This document shows, piece after piece, positions 36,934 through 46,025 of a stretch of 64,000 nt of DNA. Below the pieces are notes generated by a model that was not told where the DNA came from, did no database searches, and saw only the letters and a program-made list of their open reading frames with translations. The stretch covers positions 1 to 64,000 of the forward strand of contig CAWCBH010000004.1 of assembly GCA_963793785.1 (NCBI GenBank), read 5' to 3'. The first letter of the stretch is position 1; each line of letters opens with the position of its first letter. Source of the stretch: CAWCBH01 sp963793785 (GTDB taxonomy: Bacteria; Actinomycetota; Thermoleophilia; Solirubrobacterales; 70-9). A program made the position numbers and the translations under genes.

Positions 36934-37785
36934 ATGCCGACAGCGATCGCCGACCTGAAGCTGCATTCCTCCGGCAAGGTGCGGGATATCTACGAGGTCG
37001 ACGGCGACCTGCTGATGGTCGCCTCGGATCGGATCTCGATCTACGACGTGGTGATGCCGACGCCGGTCCCCGACAAGGGCAAGGTGCTGACCCAGATGTC
37101 GAACTTCTGGTTCGAGACAACCGGCGACATCGTCCCCAACCACCTGATCTCCGAGGACGTTCCCGAGGAGGTGGCGGAGCGGGGAATCCGGGTGCGAAAG
37201 CTGGAGATGTATCCGGTCGAGTGCGTGGTGCGCGGCTACCTCTCCGGTTCCGGCTGGCGCGAGTACGGCGCAACCGGCGCCGTCTGCGGGATCGACCTGC
37301 CGTCCGGCCTGAGGGAATCGGAGCAGCTGCCGGAGCCGATCTTCACCCCGGCGACGAAGGCCGACGTCGGCGACCACGACGAGAACATCGACTTCGACCG
37401 CGCCGCGGAGATCGTCGGCGACCGGGCCCTGATGGAGGCGCTGCGCCGGGTCTCGATCGAGCTCTACCAGCACGCTGCGGCCCATGCGGCGGAGCGCGGC
37501 ATCATCCTCGCCGACACGAAGTTCGAGTTCGGGCAGCATGCCGGCGCCGAGGTCGTGCTCGGCGACGAGGTACTGACCCCGGATTCGTCGCGCTTTTGGC
37601 CTGCCGACGCCTACCAGCCCGGGCGGCCTCAGCCGTCCTTCGACAAGCAGTACGTGCGCGACTGGGCCGACGAGGCCGGCTGGGATCACTCGCCGCCGGC
37701 CCCGGAGCTGCCGCCGGACGTGGTCGAGCAGACGCGAGCACGGTACGTGGAGGCCTACGAGCGGATCACTGAGCGGGGGTTTTGA
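36934..37785 (+). CDS. purC: SAICAR synthetase
   Basis: A 283-residue enzyme joining CAIR and aspartate. HSSGKVRDIYEV, DRISIYDVVMPTPVPDKGKV, VECVVRGYLSGSGWREY, and LADTKFEFGQ are characteristic, and DEVLTPDSSRFWPAD is the C-terminal block. A TAGCAT hexamer 12 nt before ATG 36934 gives a short leader. It opens the purC-purS-purQ-purL block; its TGA overlaps the purS TTG. Confidence 0.97.
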   Translation: MPTAIADLKLHSSGKVRDIYEVDGDLLMVASDRISIYDVVMPTPVPDKGKVLTQMSNFWFETTGDIVPNHLISEDVPEEVAERGIRVRKLEMYPVECVVRGYLSGSGWREYGATGAVCGIDLPSGLRESEQLPEPIFTPATKADVGDHDENIDFDRAAEIVGDRALMEALRRVSIELYQHAAAHAAERGIILADTKFEFGQHAGAEVVLGDEVLTPDSSRFWPADAYQPGRPQPSFDKQYVRDWADEAGWDHSPPAPELPPDVVEQTRARYVEAYERITERGF

Positions 37786-38006
37786 AGGCCCGAGTGCTGA
37801 TCAGGCCCAAGGAGGGCATCCTCGACCCTCAGGGCAAGGCGGTCGAGCGGGCGCTTCCGGCGCTGGGCTTCGAGGGAGTCGAGCACGTCCGGGTCGGCCG
37901 GATGGTCGAGCTGGAGGCGACGGACCTCGACCGCGTTCCGGAGCTGTGCGAGAAGCTGCTCGCAAACCCGCTGATCGAGGATTTCGAGGTCCAGGAAATC
38001 GAGTGA
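37782..38006 (+). CDS. purS: FGAM synthase subunit PurS
   Basis: A 74-residue protein with the PurS pattern: RVLIRPKEGILDPQGKAVER, ALPALGFEGVEHVRVGRMVE and a closing NPLIEDFEV. It bridges PurQ and PurL in the three-part Gram-positive FGAM synthase. TTG 37782 overlaps the purC stop (TTGA), and its own stop overlaps the purQ GTG. Confidence 0.95.
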   Translation: MKARVLIRPKEGILDPQGKAVERALPALGFEGVEHVRVGRMVELEATDLDRVPELCEKLLANPLIEDFEVQEIE

Positions 38007-38728
38007 TCTGGGGAGTGGTTCAGTTCCCCGGCTCCTGCGATGAGCGGGATGCGCTGCGCGCCTGCTCGCTCGCCGGCGACGCGCGGATGATCTGGCACGA
38101 GGACCGCGACCTCGGCGACGTCGAGGCGGTCGTCATCCCGGGCGGCTTCTCCTACGGCGACTACCTGCGGGCCGGAGCGATCGCCCGCTTCTCGCCGGCG
38201 ATGGAGGCGGTCGCCGTGCTGGCCGCGGCCGGCGCGCCGGTGCTCGGGATCTGCAACGGGTTTCAAGTCCTTTGCGAATGCGGTCTGCTGCCGGGCGCCC
38301 TGCTGCGCAACGAGGAGCTGCGCTTCGTCAGCCGCCAGGTTGAGCTGATCGCCGGCGACGAGCGGTTCTCGATCCCGGTCAAGCACGGCGAGGGCCGCTA
38401 CTGGGCGCCGGATGAGGTGCTCGACGAGATCGAGGCAAACGGCCAGGTCGCCTACCGCTACGCGCCGGGCCACAACCCCAACGGGTCCGCGCGCGACATC
38501 GCCGGGGTGACGAACGAGGCCGGCAACGTGCTCGGCCTGATGCCCCACCCCGAGCACGCCGTCGACCCGCTGACGGGATCAACAGACGGCTTGAGGGTGT
38601 TCGAACGACTCGCCGCGGCATCGGCTTACCGCCGCATGCCTGAGGAAGCAGAGATGCGAGCAGGCATTCGCTCCCGCGTTCCGGGGGCGCGAGCGGTCGC
38701 GATCGCGGCACCGGGATATGCGGGCTGA
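38003..38728 (+). CDS. purQ: FGAM synthase glutaminase subunit PurQ
   Basis: A 241-residue class I glutamine amidotransferase. VVQFPGSCDERDA, VVIPGGFSYGDYLRAGAIA, the nucleophile GICNGFQVLCE, and the His/Glu pair LMPHPEHAVD are present. The GTG start overlaps the purS stop (GTGA). After ERLAAASAY the reading continues for some 30 non-conserved residues before TGA 38726, which is unusual; a good ribosome-binding site and ATG at 38654 lie inside this tail, suggesting that the original purL start or an ancestral stop has been disturbed here. Confidence 0.93.
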   Translation: MIWGVVQFPGSCDERDALRACSLAGDARMIWHEDRDLGDVEAVVIPGGFSYGDYLRAGAIARFSPAMEAVAVLAAAGAPVLGICNGFQVLCECGLLPGALLRNEELRFVSRQVELIAGDERFSIPVKHGEGRYWAPDEVLDEIEANGQVAYRYAPGHNPNGSARDIAGVTNEAGNVLGLMPHPEHAVDPLTGSTDGLRVFERLAAASAYRRMPEEAEMRAGIRSRVPGARAVAIAAPGYAG

Positions 38729-40890
38729 CTGACCGATTCCGAGTACGACGCTGCATCTGCGAGCTGATCGAGCGTGAGCCAAACGACGTCGAGCTGGCGA
38801 TGTTCTCGCTGTTGTGGTCCGAGCACTGCGCCTACAAGCACTCGCGCAAGCTGCTGCGACGGCTGCCTACCGAGGGCGACCGAGTGCTGATGGGCCCCGG
38901 CGAGAACGCCGGGGCGGTCGACATCGGCGGCGGCTATGCGATCGCCTTCAAGGTCGAGTCGCATAACCACCCCAGCGCCGTGGAGCCGTTCCAGGGCGCG
39001 GCCACCGGCGTCGGGGGGATCCTCCGCGACGTCTTCGCGATCGGAGCCCGGCCGATTGCGATGCTCGACTCGCTGCGCTTCGGCGAGCTGGCGTCGCAGC
39101 GCTCGCGCTACCTGCTTGACGGAGCGGTGCGCGGGATCGGCCACTACGGGAACTCGATCGGGGTGCCGACGGTCGGCGGCGAGATCTACTTCGAGGCTCC
39201 CTACGAGCAGAACTGCCTGGTCAACGCGATGTGCGTGGGAATCGCCAAGCAGGAGGAGATGGTGCGGTCGGCGGCAGCGGGCGTCGGCAACGTCGTCGTC
39301 CTGATGGGCGCCTCGACCGGGCGTGACGGGATCGGCGGCGCATCGGTGCTGGCCTCGGCCGAGCTCGACGAGGCCGACGACGCAAAGCGCCCCAGCGTGC
39401 AGATCGGCGACCCGTTCGAGGAGTCGAAGCTGCTCGAGTGCTGCCTGGAGCTGCTGCACCGGGGGCTGCTCGTCTCCCTCCAGGACCTCGGCGCCGCGGG
39501 CCTGACCTCATCCGCCGGCGAGATGGCCTCCGGGGGAGGGGTCGGGATCGACCTCGACGTGGCGCGGGTGCCGCTGCGCGAAGCCGACATGGAGCCGTTC
39601 GAGATCATGGTCTCCGAGTCGCAGGAGCGGATGCTCGCCGTGGTCAGGCCGGAGGACGTCGGGCAGGTCACCTCGACCTGCGAGCGCTGGCAGACCGGTG
39701 CCGCCGCGATCGGCGAAGTGACCGGCAGCGGCAACGTCCGGATCCTCAGCGGCGGCGAGACCGTGGGCGAGATCCCGGTCGCGGCGCTGGTCGACGGGTG
39801 CCCTCTCTATGACCTCGAGCCGGCCGAGCCGGGCCAATGGGCCTACGGCAACAGCGCCACCCTGAGTGGAGCCGAGGGCGCCGCGGATCTGCTGTTTGCG
39901 CTGCTGCGTTCTCCCAACATCGCCTCGAAGCGATGGGCCTTCGAGCAGTACGACTCGATTGTGGGCTCGAGGACCGTTCGCCGCCCCGGGTCGGCCGACG
40001 CCGCCGTCTTGCAGACCCCGGAGGCCGGCAACGCGATCGCGGTCGCGATCGACGGCAACGGACGCCGCGTTGCCTGCGACCCGCGGCGGGGAACGATCGA
40101 GGCGGTGCTCGAATGCGCGCAGAACCTCGCCTGCGTCGGGGCGGAGCCCCTCGGCCTCACCAACTGCCTCAACTTCGGCAACCCCGAGAAGCCGGGCCCG
40201 GCATGGCAGCTCGACCAGTCGGTCACCGGGCTGGCCGAGGCCTGCGAGGCACTGGGCGTGCCGGTGGTCGGCGGCAACGTCTCGCTCTACAACGAGGGTC
40301 CCGAGGGCCCGATCTATCCAACTCCGGTGGTCGGGATGGTCGGCGAGCTTCCCGATCCCTCACGCACCGCGGGCAGCGGGTTCGCCGCCGCGGGCGATAC
40401 GGTCGCGCTCGTCGGTCCCTTCGCCCCCTCGCTGGCGGGCTCGGAGCTGGCAAAGCTGCGCGGGGAGCTCGACCGCGGCCTGCCGGGGGTCGAGATCGAT
40501 GCCGTCGCGGGCGCCTGCGCGGCGGTCCGCGCCGCAGTCCGCTCCGGCCGCCTTCCGACGGCGCACGACATCAGCGACGGAGGCCTCGCCTGTGCGATCG
40601 CCGAAGCCGCGATCGCAGGGGGTGTCGGCTGCCGCCTCGACCTCGATCCGCTGATCGAGGCCCGCGGCTGCTCGGGGGAGACGGCGCTGTTCGGCGAAGG
40701 GCCGGGCGGCTTCATCGTCGGCGGCGACCGAGCTCAGCTCGAAGCGCTCGCTGGCGGCGGGGCCGAAGTGCATCTGCTGGGCGAAGTCGGCGGCGACTCG
40801 ATCGAGATCGAGGCAGGGGAGCTGACGCTCTCGGTCGAGTTGCAGGCGGCGGCCGCAGCCTGGGGTTCGCTGGCCGAGATGCTGACCTGA
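38725..40890 (+). CDS. purL: FGAM synthase large subunit PurL, disturbed 5' end
   Basis: The product is an FGAM synthase large subunit: FSLLWSEHCAYKHSRKLLRR, VESHNHPSAVEPFQGAATGV, GLTSSAGEMASGGG, NCLNFGNPEKP and HDISDGGLACAIAEA cover both halves. The conserved N-terminus CELIEREPNDVELAM lies upstream of ATG 38800, in a frame with no ATG, GTG or TTG after the stop at 38641. CTG 38725, overlapping the purQ TGA, is the only near-cognate start fitting the NTGA pattern of this operon. The expected preceding residues LTDSEYD are encoded in the purQ frame just after its stop, so one base seems missing near 38750. ATG 38800 gives a 696-residue truncated form. Confidence 0.8.
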   Translation: MTDRFRVRRCICELIEREPNDVELAMFSLLWSEHCAYKHSRKLLRRLPTEGDRVLMGPGENAGAVDIGGGYAIAFKVESHNHPSAVEPFQGAATGVGGILRDVFAIGARPIAMLDSLRFGELASQRSRYLLDGAVRGIGHYGNSIGVPTVGGEIYFEAPYEQNCLVNAMCVGIAKQEEMVRSAAAGVGNVVVLMGASTGRDGIGGASVLASAELDEADDAKRPSVQIGDPFEESKLLECCLELLHRGLLVSLQDLGAAGLTSSAGEMASGGGVGIDLDVARVPLREADMEPFEIMVSESQERMLAVVRPEDVGQVTSTCERWQTGAAAIGEVTGSGNVRILSGGETVGEIPVAALVDGCPLYDLEPAEPGQWAYGNSATLSGAEGAADLLFALLRSPNIASKRWAFEQYDSIVGSRTVRRPGSADAAVLQTPEAGNAIAVAIDGNGRRVACDPRRGTIEAVLECAQNLACVGAEPLGLTNCLNFGNPEKPGPAWQLDQSVTGLAEACEALGVPVVGGNVSLYNEGPEGPIYPTPVVGMVGELPDPSRTAGSGFAAAGDTVALVGPFAPSLAGSELAKLRGELDRGLPGVEIDAVAGACAAVRAAVRSGRLPTAHDISDGGLACAIAEAAIAGGVGCRLDLDPLIEARGCSGETALFGEGPGGFIVGGDRAQLEALAGGGAEVHLLGEVGGDSIEIEAGELTLSVELQAAAAAWGSLAEMLT

Positions 40891-40932
40891 TACGGCAATG
40901 CGCCCGTAAGGAAGGGCTGTGAAGGTTTGTCC

Positions 40933-41637
40933 ATGAGCAGACGGCTGCTGGTGCCCGCGGCGATGCTCGGCGTGATCGGCGTCGGCTCGCTGATCCTGCA
41001 GCGCTGGGTCGCGGAGACGATGACCGCGGCGCTGATCCTCAGCGTCATCTGGGCGGGAATCGTCGGCCTCGCCTTTCTCGCCTACGCCCGCCATCGCCGC
41101 GAGCTGCTGGCGCCGATCGCCGGCGCGCTGGTCCTTGGCGCCGCGATCGGGGGCTTCTCCTACTGGTACTTCTCGGTCCGCGACACCGAGGTGGACGAGA
41201 CCGTCGCCGTTGCCCAATCCCGGGCCGCTGGTACACAGGCACGGCTGGGGCTTTCGGGCGGCTCAGATTCGCCTGACCCGGGCGGGCAACGAAGCCGAGC
41301 GGGCCGGCGTGGGCCGGTCGAGCTGGCGCGCGGCTCCTTTACCGGTGTCGACGGCCACGACGGCGGCGGCACCGCGACCGTCGTCCAGCTCCCCGGCGGC
41401 GGCCGGATGCTGACCTTCACGCGGTTCGACGTCGACCCCGGCGCCGACGTCGACGTATACCTGGTTCCCGGCGACGGCTCCGAGGTCGGCGACCGGATCG
41501 AGCTGGGGGATCTGAAGGGAAACGTCGGGGACCAGCAGTATGAGATCCCGTCCGACGCGGACCTGAACCGTTACGGGACTGTGGTCCTGTACTGCATCCC
41601 GTTCACCGTCCGTATCGCGGTCGCGCCGCTGAGCTGA
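40933..41637 (+). CDS. Membrane-anchored DM13-domain protein
   Basis: A 234-residue protein with two or three N-terminal membrane helices (LVPAAMLGVIGVGSLIL; LILSVIWAGIVGLAFLAYA; AGALVLGAAIGGFSYWYF), a variable linker, and a C-terminal DM13 domain. The DM13 part starts ARGSFTGVDGHDGGGTATV and ends DLNRYGTVVLYCIPFTVRIA, with the conserved cysteine. DM13 domains are proposed to take part in extracellular redox reactions. ATG 40933 is preceded by GAAGG 7 nt upstream; a TTG at 40927 is the alternative. It stands alone between purL and the sugar transporter. Confidence 0.82.
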   Translation: MSRRLLVPAAMLGVIGVGSLILQRWVAETMTAALILSVIWAGIVGLAFLAYARHRRELLAPIAGALVLGAAIGGFSYWYFSVRDTEVDETVAVAQSRAAGTQARLGLSGGSDSPDPGGQRSRAGRRGPVELARGSFTGVDGHDGGGTATVVQLPGGGRMLTFTRFDVDPGADVDVYLVPGDGSEVGDRIELGDLKGNVGDQQYEIPSDADLNRYGTVVLYCIPFTVRIAVAPLS

Positions 41638-41639
41638 AG

Positions 41640-41658
41640 TCACACCGCAGAGGTGTGA
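41640..41658. terminator. Hairpin between the DM13 gene and the sugar ABC operon
   Basis: TCACACC-GCAGA-GGTGTGA is a perfect 7-bp stem with a 5-nt loop, starting 2 nt after the DM13 stop. There is no T-run, so it may be a terminator of the type common in high-GC genomes or an operator for the transporter operon; the position after a stop favours the former. Confidence 0.5.
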
Positions 41659-41712
41659 AGCCCGTGCCATTGGGGTAATCGATGGCCGAAACCTCGAGCC
41701 GAGGGAGAGGGA

Positions 41713-42988
41713 ATTTCACTCAGTCTGCGTCATCGTCTCGTCGCGCTCCTAGCTGTCGGCGCCCTGCTCGGCCTCTTCGCCGGGTGCGGCGGCAGCGAAA
41801 GCGGTGGCTCGCGGACACTGAGCTGGTTCGTCGCCATCCAGCCGGGAGGCACGATCGAGGACGTCGCCGCCCGCTGCAGCGAGGAGTCGGGCGGCATGTA
41901 CACCGTTGAGCCGGAGTTCCTGCCCACCGACGCGACCCAACAGCGCGAGCAGCTGGTCCGCCGCCTGGGCGCCGAGGACTCCTCGATCGACATCATCGGC
42001 ATGGACGTGATCTGGACCGGCGAGTTCGCCAACGCCGGCTGGGTTGAGGAGATCACCGGCGCCGCGAAGGCGGAGGTGACCAAGGACGTCTTCCCGAGCG
42101 TGATCGAGTCGGCCTCATTCGAGGGCGGGCTCTACGGCGCCCCGTTCAACACCAACACGCAGTTGCTCTGGTACCGCAAGGACCTCGTCAAGCAGGCTCC
42201 GAAGACCTGGGATCAGATGATCGAGGAGGCCGAGCGGCTCGGACCCGAGAACTCCGGCACGATTCAGGTCCAGGCACTCCGCTACGAGGGCTTCATGGTC
42301 TGGGCGAACGGGCTGATCGAGAGCGCCGGCACCCAGATCCTCTCCGGGCCCGAGCAGGTCGACCTGGCCGAGCAGCCCACCGTGAAGGCGCTAGAGGTGA
42401 TGGGCCGCCTGGCCAATTCCTCCGCCGCCCCGCCGACGCTGCCGACCTCCGACGAGGACGTCTCCCGGCTCGGCTTCGAGTCCGGCGAGTCGGCGTTCAT
42501 GCTCAATTACACGTTCGCGTTCGCGAGCGCGAAGGAGAACGCCCCCGACATCGCCAAGAACATGGGCTTCGCCCGCTTCCCCGAGGTGGTCGAGGGAGAG
42601 CCCAGCAAGCCCCCGATCGGCGGCTTCAACCTCGGCGTCAGCGCCTTCTCGGAGAACAAGGACCTCGCCTTCGAGGCGTTGAGCTGCCTCACCAACTCGA
42701 AGAGCCAGCTCACCGCCACCGAGCTCGACGGCCTGCCGCCCTCGCGGTCCAGACCTCTACGAGACCAAGGTCGTGAAGACGGCCTATCCGGGCTTCGCGC
42801 AGCTGGTCCAGGAGTCGCTGCGCGCAGCCGGGCCGCGACCGGCGACGCCCGCCTACCAGGACGTCTCGCTGGCGGTGCAGCGGGCGCTGCATCCCCCCGA
42901 CAAGATCAATCCCGAGGATGCCCAGTCGACCTTTGAGGAGCTGCGCTCGAAGGTCGAGGACGCGGTGAAGCGGGAAGGGCTCCTGTAA
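41713..42988 (+). CDS. Carbohydrate ABC transporter substrate-binding lipoprotein, frameshifted, ATT start
   Basis: A family-1 extracellular solute-binding protein of about 424 residues. The N-terminus SLSLRHRLVALLAVGALLGL with lipobox FAGC is a clear lipoprotein signal. The body has YGAPFNTNTQLLWYRKDLV, KTWDQMIEEAERLG and SAFMLNYTFAFASAKE. Two oddities are seen. No ATG, GTG or TTG exists in frame after the stop at 41656; ATT 41713, with GGAG 5 nt upstream, is the only placement giving a proper signal peptide. One extra A near 42751 breaks the frame: SRS continues as DLYETKVVKTAYPGF in the next frame to 42988. Its stop overlaps the next ATG (TAATG), leading the transporter operon. Confidence 0.8.
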
Positions 42989-43908
42989 TGGAAGCCTCGA
43001 CCGCACGGGGAGGCGGCGGGATCACCGAGAAGACGCGCTCGGAGCGGCGCCTCGGCTGGATGCTCTGCGCGCCGGCGGTGATCGCGATGCTGGCGGTCAC
43101 GGCCTACCCGATCGGCTACGCGTTCGTTCTCTCCCTGCAGCAGATCGACCTTCGCTTCCCCGATGAGGGCGGCTTCGTCGGCCTCGACAACTACAGCGCC
43201 GTGCTGACCTCCGACCTCTGGTGGACCGACGTCTTCAACACCCTTTTCGTCACCGTGATCTCGGTCTCGATCGAGTTGGTGCTCGGGATGGCGATCGCGC
43301 TGGTGATGTACAAGGCGATCTTCGGCCGCGGCGTCGTCCGCACCGCGGTCCTGATCCCCTACGGGATCATCACCGTCGTCGCCGCCTTCTCCTGGCAGTT
43401 CGCCTTCGCACCGGACACCGGGTTCGTCAACGGCCTGCCGCTGATCGCCGACGACAAGGCCTGGTTCGGCGACCGCTTCAGCTCCTTCGCGGTGATCATC
43501 ATGGCCGAGGTCTGGAAAACGACGCCGTTCATGGCGCTGTTGCTGCTGGCCGGGCTGGTGATCATCGACGATCAGCTCTACGAGGCCGCCAAGGTCGACG
43601 GGGCCAGCGCCGTGCAGCGCTTCTTCCGCATCACCCTGCCGTTGATGAAGCCGGCGATCCTGGTCGCGCTGCTGTTCCGCACCCTCGACGCCTTCCGCGT
43701 CTTCGACACGATCTTCATCATGACCGCGGGGGCGCAGGACACCGAGTCGGTGTCGATCCTCGGCTTCAACCAGCTGATATCGCGGCTCAACCTGGGCCTC
43801 GGCTCGGCGGTCTCGGTGCTGATCTTCCTTTGCGTCCTGATCATCGCCTTCGTCTACGTGCGCGGGTTCGGCACCCGCCTCGAGGAAGGCCGACCGGGAG
43901 GAAGCTGA
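42988..43908 (+). CDS. Carbohydrate ABC transporter permease, MalF-type
   Basis: A 306-residue inner-membrane permease with six helices. GWMLCAPAVIAMLAVTAYPI starts helix 1, and the EAA loop EAAKVDGASAVQRFFRITLP near residue 200 contacts the ATPase. It pairs with the MalG-type permease that follows with TGATG overlap. Sugar specificity cannot be read; family relatives carry trehalose, maltose or similar sugars. Confidence 0.95.
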   Translation: MEASTARGGGGITEKTRSERRLGWMLCAPAVIAMLAVTAYPIGYAFVLSLQQIDLRFPDEGGFVGLDNYSAVLTSDLWWTDVFNTLFVTVISVSIELVLGMAIALVMYKAIFGRGVVRTAVLIPYGIITVVAAFSWQFAFAPDTGFVNGLPLIADDKAWFGDRFSSFAVIIMAEVWKTTPFMALLLLAGLVIIDDQLYEAAKVDGASAVQRFFRITLPLMKPAILVALLFRTLDAFRVFDTIFIMTAGAQDTESVSILGFNQLISRLNLGLGSAVSVLIFLCVLIIAFVYVRGFGTRLEEGRPGGS

Positions 43909-44750
43909 TGGAACGGGGAACCCGCGAGTACGCCCTCTGGAGCATCGGCATCGTCGTGGTGCTGCTGTTCGCGCTGATCCCGGTGATCTGGATCATCTCG
44001 CTGTCGCTGAAACCGCCCGAGGCCGTCGCCGACGGCAAGTTCTTCCCCAGCGAGATCTCGTTCGAGAACTACGAGAGCCTCTTCACCGGCGGCATCGACG
44101 ACAGCCCCTTCATCAAGCCGCTGATCAACTCGATCCTGATCTCGCTGATCTCGACCACGATCGCGATCGTCCTCGCCGTCTTCGCGGCCTACGCGATCGC
44201 CCGCCTCGACTTCCCCGGCAAGGCGCTGATCCTCGCCGGGGCGCTGGCGATCGCGATGTTCCCGCCGATCTCCACCGTCGGGCCGCTGTTCGACATGTGG
44301 CGGGCGCTCGGCCTCTACGACACCTACGCGGGGCTGATCATCCCCTACCTGACCTTCTCGCTGCCGCTGGCGATCTACACCCTGGTCGCCTTCTTCCGCG
44401 AGATCCCCTGGGACCTCGAGCAGGCAGCGGCGGTCGACGGCGCGACGCCGATGCAGTCGTTCACCAAGGTGATCGCGCCGCTGGCCGCCCCGGGCGTCTT
44501 CACCGCCGCGATCCTCGTCTTCATCTTCGCCTGGAACGATTTCCTGTTCGCGATCTCGCTGACCTCGTCAGATGCCTCGCGAACGGTGCCCGCGGCCCTG
44601 GCCTTCTTCACCGGCGAGTCGCAATTCACGCAGCCGACCGGGAGCATCGCCGCGGCGGCCGTGGTGGTGACGGTGCCGATCATCATCTTCGTCCTGTTCT
44701 TCCAGCGCCGGATCGTCGCCGGTTTGACGGCCGGCGCCGTAAAGGGATAA
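43908..44750 (+). CDS. Carbohydrate ABC transporter permease, MalG-type
   Basis: A 280-residue six-helix permease. ALWSIGIVVVLLFALIPVIW is helix 1, LKPPEAV follows, and the EAA loop EQAAAVDGATPMQSFTKVIA lies near residue 170, followed by AWNDFLFAISLT. The C-terminus FFQRRIVAGLTAGAVKG is typical of MalG. ATG 43908 overlaps the stop of the MalF-type gene; the frame is open back into that gene. The ATPase gene begins 15 nt downstream. Confidence 0.95.
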   Translation: MERGTREYALWSIGIVVVLLFALIPVIWIISLSLKPPEAVADGKFFPSEISFENYESLFTGGIDDSPFIKPLINSILISLISTTIAIVLAVFAAYAIARLDFPGKALILAGALAIAMFPPISTVGPLFDMWRALGLYDTYAGLIIPYLTFSLPLAIYTLVAFFREIPWDLEQAAAVDGATPMQSFTKVIAPLAAPGVFTAAILVFIFAWNDFLFAISLTSSDASRTVPAALAFFTGESQFTQPTGSIAAAAVVVTVPIIIFVLFFQRRIVAGLTAGAVKG

Positions 44751-44765
44751 AGGAGCTAGAGCCCG

Positions 44766-46025
44766 ATGGCAGAGATAACGCTCGACGGAGTCAGCAAGGT
44801 CTTCCCGGACGGCTTCGAGGCCGTCAAGGAGATGAACCTGGAGATCGGAGACGGCGAGTTCATGATCCTCGTCGGCCCGTCCGGCTGCGGAAAATCGACC
44901 GCCCTGCGGATGATCGCCGGGCTCGAGGACATCACCGACGGCGAACTGAAGATCGGTGGCGAGGTCGTTAACGAGCGGGCGCCGAAGGACCGCGACATCG
45001 CGATGGTGTTCCAGAACTACGCGCTCTATCCGCACATGAGCGTGCGCGACAACATGGGCTTCGCGCTGAAGATGGCCAAGGTCGACGATTCGGAGATCGA
45101 CAGCAAGGTCGAGGAGGCGGCGAAGATCCTCGACCTCACCCAGCACCTCGATCGCAAGCCGGCCAATCTCTCCGGCGGCCAGCGCCAGCGGGTGGCGATG
45201 GGCCGGGCGATCGTCCGCGACCCGAGCGCCTTCCTGATGGACGAGCCGCTCTCCAACCTCGACGCGAAGCTGCGCGTGCAGATGCGGACCGAGGTCGCGA
45301 AGCTGCAGTCCGACCTCGGCACGACGACCGTCTACGTGACCCACGACCAGACCGAGGCGATGACGCTCGGCGACAGGGTGGCGGTGATGCGCAGCGGCGA
45401 GCTGCAGCAGGTCGGAACCCCCGCCGATCTCTATGACAATCCCGACAACCTCTTCGTCGCCGGCTTCATCGGCTCCCCGGCGATGAACTTCATGCCGGCC
45501 GAGCTTGCCGACGGCCGCGTCAAGTTGCCCTTCGGAGACGTCGACCTCCCCGATGACGTGCGGGGTCGCCTGGAAGGATCTCGAAGCGGACAGGTGATCG
45601 CGGGAATCCGCCCCGAGAGCTTCGAGGATGCGGCGCTGGTCGGCGAGGCAAAGGAACGAGGGACGACCTTCCAGGCGAAGGTGGAGCTGGTCGAGTCGAT
45701 GGGCTCGGAGCTCTATGCCTACTTCGATCTCGAATCAGACCGGGTGGAGTCCGAGCAGCTCCAGGAGCTGGCCGAGGACGCCGGCGGCGCCGACCTTCCG
45801 CAGGCCGACACGAGTCAGGTCGTCGCCCGCCTCGATGCCGCCAGCAAGGTCAAGCGTGGCGAGACCGCAGAGGTGTGGGTCGACACGACGAAGCTGCACC
45901 TGTTCGACCCCGAGAGCGGCGAGAGCCTGACCAAGGCGCCAGGCGAAGGACGTCCGTTCAGCGCCCGATCTCGCGCCGCAGGCGCCGGATCGCGGTGTCT
46001 TCCTCGCGCGGCGCCGGGCGGCTGA
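44766..46025 (+). CDS. ABC transporter ATP-binding protein, MsmK/UgpC-type
   Basis: A 419-residue ATPase energising the two permeases. It has Walker A GPSGCGKST near 38, Q-loop FQNYALYPHM, signature LSGGQRQRVAMGRAI near 134, Walker B FLMDEPLSNLDAKLR and switch YVTHDQTEAM, then a C-terminal TOBE/regulatory domain (FVAGFIGSPAMNFM; AGIRPESFED). The last 25 residues after DPESGESLTKAPG look non-homologous and run antisense into the convergent ParB-like gene for 68 bases; the family usually ends near that point. A GGAG ribosome-binding site precedes ATG 44766. Confidence 0.95.
   Translation: MAEITLDGVSKVFPDGFEAVKEMNLEIGDGEFMILVGPSGCGKSTALRMIAGLEDITDGELKIGGEVVNERAPKDRDIAMVFQNYALYPHMSVRDNMGFALKMAKVDDSEIDSKVEEAAKILDLTQHLDRKPANLSGGQRQRVAMGRAIVRDPSAFLMDEPLSNLDAKLRVQMRTEVAKLQSDLGTTTVYVTHDQTEAMTLGDRVAVMRSGELQQVGTPADLYDNPDNLFVAGFIGSPAMNFMPAELADGRVKLPFGDVDLPDDVRGRLEGSRSGQVIAGIRPESFEDAALVGEAKERGTTFQAKVELVESMGSELYAYFDLESDRVESEQLQELAEDAGGADLPQADTSQVVARLDAASKVKRGETAEVWVDTTKLHLFDPESGESLTKAPGEGRPFSARSRAAGAGSRCLPRAAPGG

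Noticed and set aside
40927..41637. Possible frameshift in the linker of the DM13 protein
   Set aside because: The linker is low complexity but both the membrane and DM13 parts are in one frame, so no shift is needed.
45935..46025. Extra 25 residues of the ABC ATPase as a new domain
   Set aside because: The segment is antisense to the ParB-like coding sequence and looks like read-out into the convergent gene.
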